Source of the DNA: Iodobacter ciconiae
GTDB lineage: Bacteria; Pseudomonadota; Gammaproteobacteria; Burkholderiales; Chitinibacteraceae
Assembly: GCF_003952345.1 (NCBI RefSeq)
Contig: NZ_CP034433.1
Location: forward strand, 1,054,001-1,118,000
DNA: 64,000 nt
Direction of reading: 5' to 3'
Part shown: piece by piece, positions 61,598 to 64,000 of the stretch
How the letters are laid out: every line of letters starts with the position of its first letter
Position numbering within the stretch: the stretch's first letter is position 1
The notes under the pieces: model-generated
What the model was told of the DNA's origin: nothing
Seen by the model: the letters and a program-made list of their open reading frames with translations, nothing else
The model's database searches: none
Position numbers and translations under genes: made by a program

Positions 61598-61667
61598 ATC
61601 GTAAAAACATCTCAACTACTTTGACAATTGCCGGTTAGTCGATTCTCTGCCATGGGTTGTATCCGAT

Positions 61668-61697
61668 TTATGGTTACAATTATGGTTACACATGGCG
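61668..61697. repeat. ttatggttaca direct repeats, left arm of a putative att site
   Basis: Two adjacent copies (61668-61680 and 61680-61697); the second, ttatggttacacatggcg, matches 61930-61947 at 17 of 18. They flank the tRNA fragment like integrase arm-type sites. Confidence 0.65.
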
Positions 61698-61814
61698 CGC
61701 GCTTTGACAAGTTTACCTAAAAACTTATGAGACTATCTTTTATAGTAAACATAGCAAATACAAGGGTTTTAGGTTGATTTTGAGATGGTATGACTCTATG
61801 TGAGTCTATAATTC

Positions 61815-61863
61815 ACCTGACTTGTAATCAGGGGGTCGCGAGTTCGATTCCTGCCGTCGGCAC
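61815..61863 (+). tRNA. 3' fragment of tRNA-Thr(TGT)
   Basis: The sequence reads acctgacttgtaatcagg (anticodon stem and loop, anticodon TGT), a ggggtc variable region, a T arm with gagttcgattc and an acceptor strand cgtcggc followed by acca. No D arm or 5' acceptor strand precedes it, so it is a partial gene. One T-stem pair is mismatched. It is followed by a strong terminator. This is the usual footprint of an element integrated at a tRNA 3' end; the intact tRNA-Thr is not in the window. Confidence 0.75.
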
Positions 61864-61870
61864 CAAAAAA

Positions 61871-61905
61871 GATAAGGGTTCCAGCTTTTAGCTGGAACCC
61901 TTTTC
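61871..61905 (+). terminator. Terminator downstream of the tRNA fragment
   Basis: aagggttccagc and gctggaaccctt form a perfect 12-bp stem with a ttttа-type five-base loop and a T tail. Confidence 0.9.
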
Positions 61906-61929
61906 CGTTGGCGCTCGAAAAAAGCCGTT

Positions 61930-61947
61930 TTATGGTTACACTTGGCG
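61930..61947. repeat. Right copy of the 18-bp repeat around the tRNA fragment
   Basis: ttatggttacacttggcg, one mismatch from 61680-61697. Confidence 0.65.
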
Positions 61948-62045
61948 AAGGCTAGCAGATCACTTTTAATGTTTTGCTTCTACAATTTAACCTGGTGCGC
62001 TTGAAACTCTCAGGCTGAACTAAGTTTCTAGGAGCGAGAATTGAT

Positions 62046-62076
62046 AAAGGCTGCAACTTGATGGTTAGCAGCCTTT
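62046..62076 (+). terminator. Hairpin with T run
   Basis: aaaggctgc and gcagccttttt pair around a short loop in the gene-poor stretch 61948-62226. No gene upstream on this strand accounts for it except the tRNA fragment region. Confidence 0.7.
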
Positions 62077-62226
62077 TTGATTTCAAGCTTTTGCATTGAC
62101 ACCTCGGCCCAAGCGGTCATCAGCTGCATATTTCTCTCCAATGCATTGCCACAAGCTATGGTGTCCAAATTTAATTAAAAGCCCTTATTGCTTACTGCCC
62201 GAGAATATATACAGCTACATTGACTT

Positions 62227-62985
62227 TTACTGCTCACGTTCAGTCAGCGTTCGCCAAACCCCGCTACGCTTAAGTTTTTGCAGTCCAAGATTGAAACGTC
62301 GAATTAGTTCAGTAGCGTTGGGATCTTGGCGATTTATCACCAAATAAATGGGTAAGCCAGTTTGTGGGTTTGGGCTTTCGCGAAATTGCTGATGTTGCTC
62401 TTTTGGCCAGTTTTGTTTGATTAAAGACCAGCAGACACTCGGATCGCAGATAAATCCGTCAATGCGCCCAGCTGCGAGTTTTTTCAAATTAGTCAGATCG
62501 TCCACCGCCATTTCAATTTCATTGTGAACAGCTGGCTCAGTTAGCTTGCGCCAGTAGTCGCCGTAATCATAGCCACGCGTAAGACCTAGGCGCCGATTTT
62601 TGATTTTCTCAATCGGGAACCAGGGAGCTGTGTTATTGCTGCGAAAAAAAAGTACGGATTTGATCGTTATCAAGGCTTCAGAAAACAAAAAGTCTTTTCC
62701 TCTATCCGCGGTATAGAGCAAGCCGATCGAACCTGCGACATATCCGATGCGCGCATCGTGAATGGCCCGCACCCAGGGAGAAAATTTATATCGAACTTTA
62801 ACGTTTTCTTGCGCAAATGCCCGAGTAACGACTTCACTCAAAAATCCTTCCCTAGGCAACTGCTGACTGGTATACGGTGGCCATTCACCATTGCTCAGTG
62901 TAATACTCAGCGAGTCCTGTGGTTCTGTGGCAAATGCACGGCAGAGCCAGAAAAAAACCAGTAATGTTAACCATTTTGGTGACAT
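62227..62985 (-). CDS. Periplasmic solute-binding protein, family 3
   Basis: A 252-residue protein with a Sec signal (WLTLLVFFWLCRAFA, cleaved before TEPQD). The mature part (LSNGEWPPYTSQQLPREGFL, SEVVTRAF, then KFSPWVRAIHDARIG) is the SBP_bac_3 pattern common to amino-acid-binding proteins and to stand-alone sensors in proteobacteria. Two Cys (ICDPSVC) sit in the second lobe. No transporter permease or ATPase adjoins, so it may be an orphan sensor-type protein. Composition is near the core average. Confidence 0.85.
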   Translation of the reverse strand: MSPKWLTLLVFFWLCRAFATEPQDSLSITLSNGEWPPYTSQQLPREGFLSEVVTRAFAQENVKVRYKFSPWVRAIHDARIGYVAGSIGLLYTADRGKDFLFSEALITIKSVLFFRSNNTAPWFPIEKIKNRRLGLTRGYDYGDYWRKLTEPAVHNEIEMAVDDLTNLKKLAAGRIDGFICDPSVCWSLIKQNWPKEQHQQFRESPNPQTGLPIYLVINRQDPNATELIRRFNLGLQKLKRSGVWRTLTEREQ

Positions 62986-63452
62986 CTGTATTTTTTCAGG
63001 AGGAACGGGTTACTGATAAGCTTAGTGGGCTGGTAGCTCATTGTCTAGTAATGTAAGGAAAGCTTGGGGCTGAAAACTAAAATTAATTATATCTCTACGT
63101 CCGGAAAGGCAAGTAATTCGTATTTTTGGACTGGATTTTACTTGCATCAAATTTATGAAGGTGCTGCTTATTCTGAACACTGAAATATAAAAAATTAGCA
63201 GAAGGGGAGCTAATTCCAATCCTATCAATTTAGAGAAAAAGCATGATGTTTTAGATGTTTTTGCAGGAGCGGCTTTAGCCGCGAAAGCACTGTGAATCAA
63301 AACTTCGCGGCTAAAGCCGCTCCTATGATTACAGACGTTTTTGAATTTGTAGAGTAATGGGATGGACTCCTTTCCTCCTGATACGGCATCTGGAAGTGTC
63401 AACCAACAGTCGTGCAGCAAAAAGGGGCCTTCCATGAAGATTCCTGAGTTTA
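62986..63452. other. Intergenic stretch with the REPIN
   Basis: 467 bases without a credible gene. Apart from the REPIN there is only low-complexity AT-rich sequence. A minus-strand open frame here runs through the REPIN and is not credible. Confidence 0.5.
63265..63324. repeat. REPIN-like inverted doublet
   Basis: aggagcggctttagccgcgaa (63265-63285) and its exact complement (63304-63324) flank an 18-base spacer. Each half is itself a small palindrome (cggctttagccg). This is the form of REP doublets mobilised by RAYT transposases and closely resembles a type known from Pseudomonas. Confidence 0.85.
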
Positions 63453-63630
63453 AAAATGGAACGGGTTTGGCGTCAGGATTACGCCAATCATTTGGAAGCA
63501 GACATTACAGAATACATCGTTGGCTTTTACAACTGCTTGTGCTTGCATTCGGCCAGAGGCAATTTACCGCCGATGATCTATGAACGAGAAATGGCAGAAA
63601 AAAACCGATCGTGGTCTCTGAAAATAGTTG
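63453..63630 (+). pseudogene. C-terminal remnant of an IS3-family transposase
   Basis: The frame reads MERVWRQDYANHLEADITEY, IVGFYNCLCLHSARGNLPPM, IYEREMAEK. This is the end of an IS3-group OrfB (usual form ERVWQRDYAN...DYIVGFYN...LHS..GNLPP..YE). The rest of the element and its ends are missing. Confidence 0.78.
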
Positions 63631-63646
63631 ACCACGACACGTTAGC

Positions 63647-63768
63647 GTGGTGTCGATGATCTTAGCGAGATATTCAGCGTGTGCGGTAATCGGGGTAGCG
63701 CCATGCGGGTAGTGCATCCTCAAAAGCGTTGAAATAAAGACTGTATTCAACGCCATCTTCGGTAATGA
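63647..63768 (-). pseudogene. Second relic of the Fic gene
   Basis: Aligns with 42932-43050 of the intact Fic gene (gatgatyttrgcgagatattc and aacgccatcytcggyratgac blocks) with a two-base deletion that destroys the frame. It is fused directly to the glycosylase copy, with the rest of Fic deleted. Confidence 0.8.
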
Positions 63769-64000
63769 CTACTCCATGATTGCTTTGGACTTGCTGCGTT
63801 GAACCAATTGATTTTCGTAGTTTATGCCCACCGAATAGGCCGCTATTTTGCTCAGATGCGTGTAGGGCAGGGCGGTTGCATCGGCCCAGTTATTAAATAA
63901 CTGCTGGATTTTATTTAAATCACGTTTTGCACCCGGTTGATCGGGAATATCCAAGCCCGCCAACTGCAGCGCCAACACCACGTCTGGCGTTAATACAAAC
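63769..64000 (-). CDS. Second copy of the 3-methyladenine glycosylase-like gene (partial)
   Basis: The minus-strand frame continues past the right edge and covers the C-terminal about 75 residues: FVLTPDVVLALQLAGLDIPD, DLNKIQQLFNNWADATALPY, SKIAAYSVGINYENQLVQ. It is closely similar to the C-terminus of the protein at 44413-45144 (FVLTQDVVLALQQAGLDIPD). The reading frame is intact as far as seen; whether the copy is whole cannot be judged. Confidence 0.78.
   Translation of the reverse strand, partial: FVLTPDVVLALQLAGLDIPDQPGAKRDLNKIQQLFNNWADATALPYTHLSKIAAYSVGINYENQLVQRSKSKAIME

Larger units (their letters stand above)
59970..61626 (+). mobile_element. Complete IS3-family insertion sequence
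   Basis: A 1657-base element bounded by 18-base imperfect inverted repeats. The left end begins tgtcaggatagttgagat (59970-59987) and the right end is the complement of tgtcaaagtagttgagat (61609-61626), matching at 15 of 18. It carries two overlapping transposase frames with an A_AAA_AAG slippery site. No target-site duplication is visible, suggesting rearrangement after insertion. It truncates the OLD-like ATPase. Confidence 0.88.
61627..62226. other. Gene-free junction around the tRNA fragment
   Basis: 600 bases without a protein gene. It holds the right flank of the IS, the arm-type repeats, the tRNA-Thr fragment and two terminators. A short open frame at 62096-62347 is antisense to the next gene and not credible. 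Confidence 0.6.

Noticed and set aside
63022..63435. 137-codon minus-strand frame left of the transposase remnant
   Set aside because: It runs through both arms of the REPIN hairpin and has no ribosome site or family likeness.
1..64000. CRISPR array
   Set aside because: No regularly spaced identical repeats were seen anywhere in the window.

Overview
The window reads as a chromosomal segment of a betaproteobacterium of the Neisseriales/Chromobacteriaceae type. The genus is not proven; Iodobacter-like is my best guess from protein style and gene order (dapA-bamC, FmdB-DUF502-aspS, dnaX-ybaB-recR, fiu-piuC behind tonB-exbB-exbD). About two thirds of it (1-40211) is ordinary core genome.

Core part, in order: bamC (partial) and dapA; a five-PAS diguanylate cyclase with an intact I-site; an ArgO/LysE exporter; an iron-uptake block (tonB with a Fur box over its start, exbB, exbD, a catecholate-type TonB-dependent receptor, piuC); FmdB-like zinc ribbon, DUF502 membrane protein, aspS; a cysteine-containing unknown; glnE divergent from a YhdP-type AsmA protein; a nitrilase-family amidase; tldD; a frameshifted HIBCH-like gene; a BAX-inhibitor-1 membrane protein; a sensor kinase/FixJ-type regulator pair next to a complete sugar ABC transporter; an SMR efflux protein; recR-ybaB-dnaX divergent from an oxidoreductase-like small protein; PBP4-type dacB; guaA.

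Accessory part (40212 to the right end): base composition, orphan fragments and repeats change abruptly at the stop codon of guaA. The last 12 bases of guaA (40200-40211) recur at 45728-45739 and 48923-48934, which matches the known habit of genomic islands of integrating at the 3' end of guaA. This splits off island A (AT-rich ParA-like three-gene operon, Fic protein, 3-methyladenine glycosylase, Fic relic) and island B (GC-rich SDR/isomerase-like/quinone-reductase-like/LysR cluster). Beyond the last repeat lies a defence-rich stretch: an AAA ATPase plus TOPRIM (DUF3226-like) pair, a four-gene SMC operon that looks like a Wadjet/MukBEF-related anti-plasmid system in the order SMC-MukE-like-MukF-like-TOPRIM, a decayed BREX pglZ start, other decayed fragments, a ParD/ParE pair whose toxin has a nonsense codon, and an OLD-like ATPase beheaded by a complete IS3-family element. 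A 3' tRNA-Thr(TGT) fragment with its terminator and flanking 18-bp repeats (61680-61947) looks like a second attachment site. The right end holds a periplasmic solute-binding protein, a REPIN-type hairpin, a transposase remnant and a second, degenerate copy of the Fic/glycosylase segment.

The most interesting candidates are the SMC operon (a Wadjet relative of unassigned type), the ParA-like operon with two unrecognised partners, and the nested guaA attachment sites. Three of the frameshifts lie in homopolymers and each would be repaired by one extra base, so assembly error must be considered before calling those genes dead.
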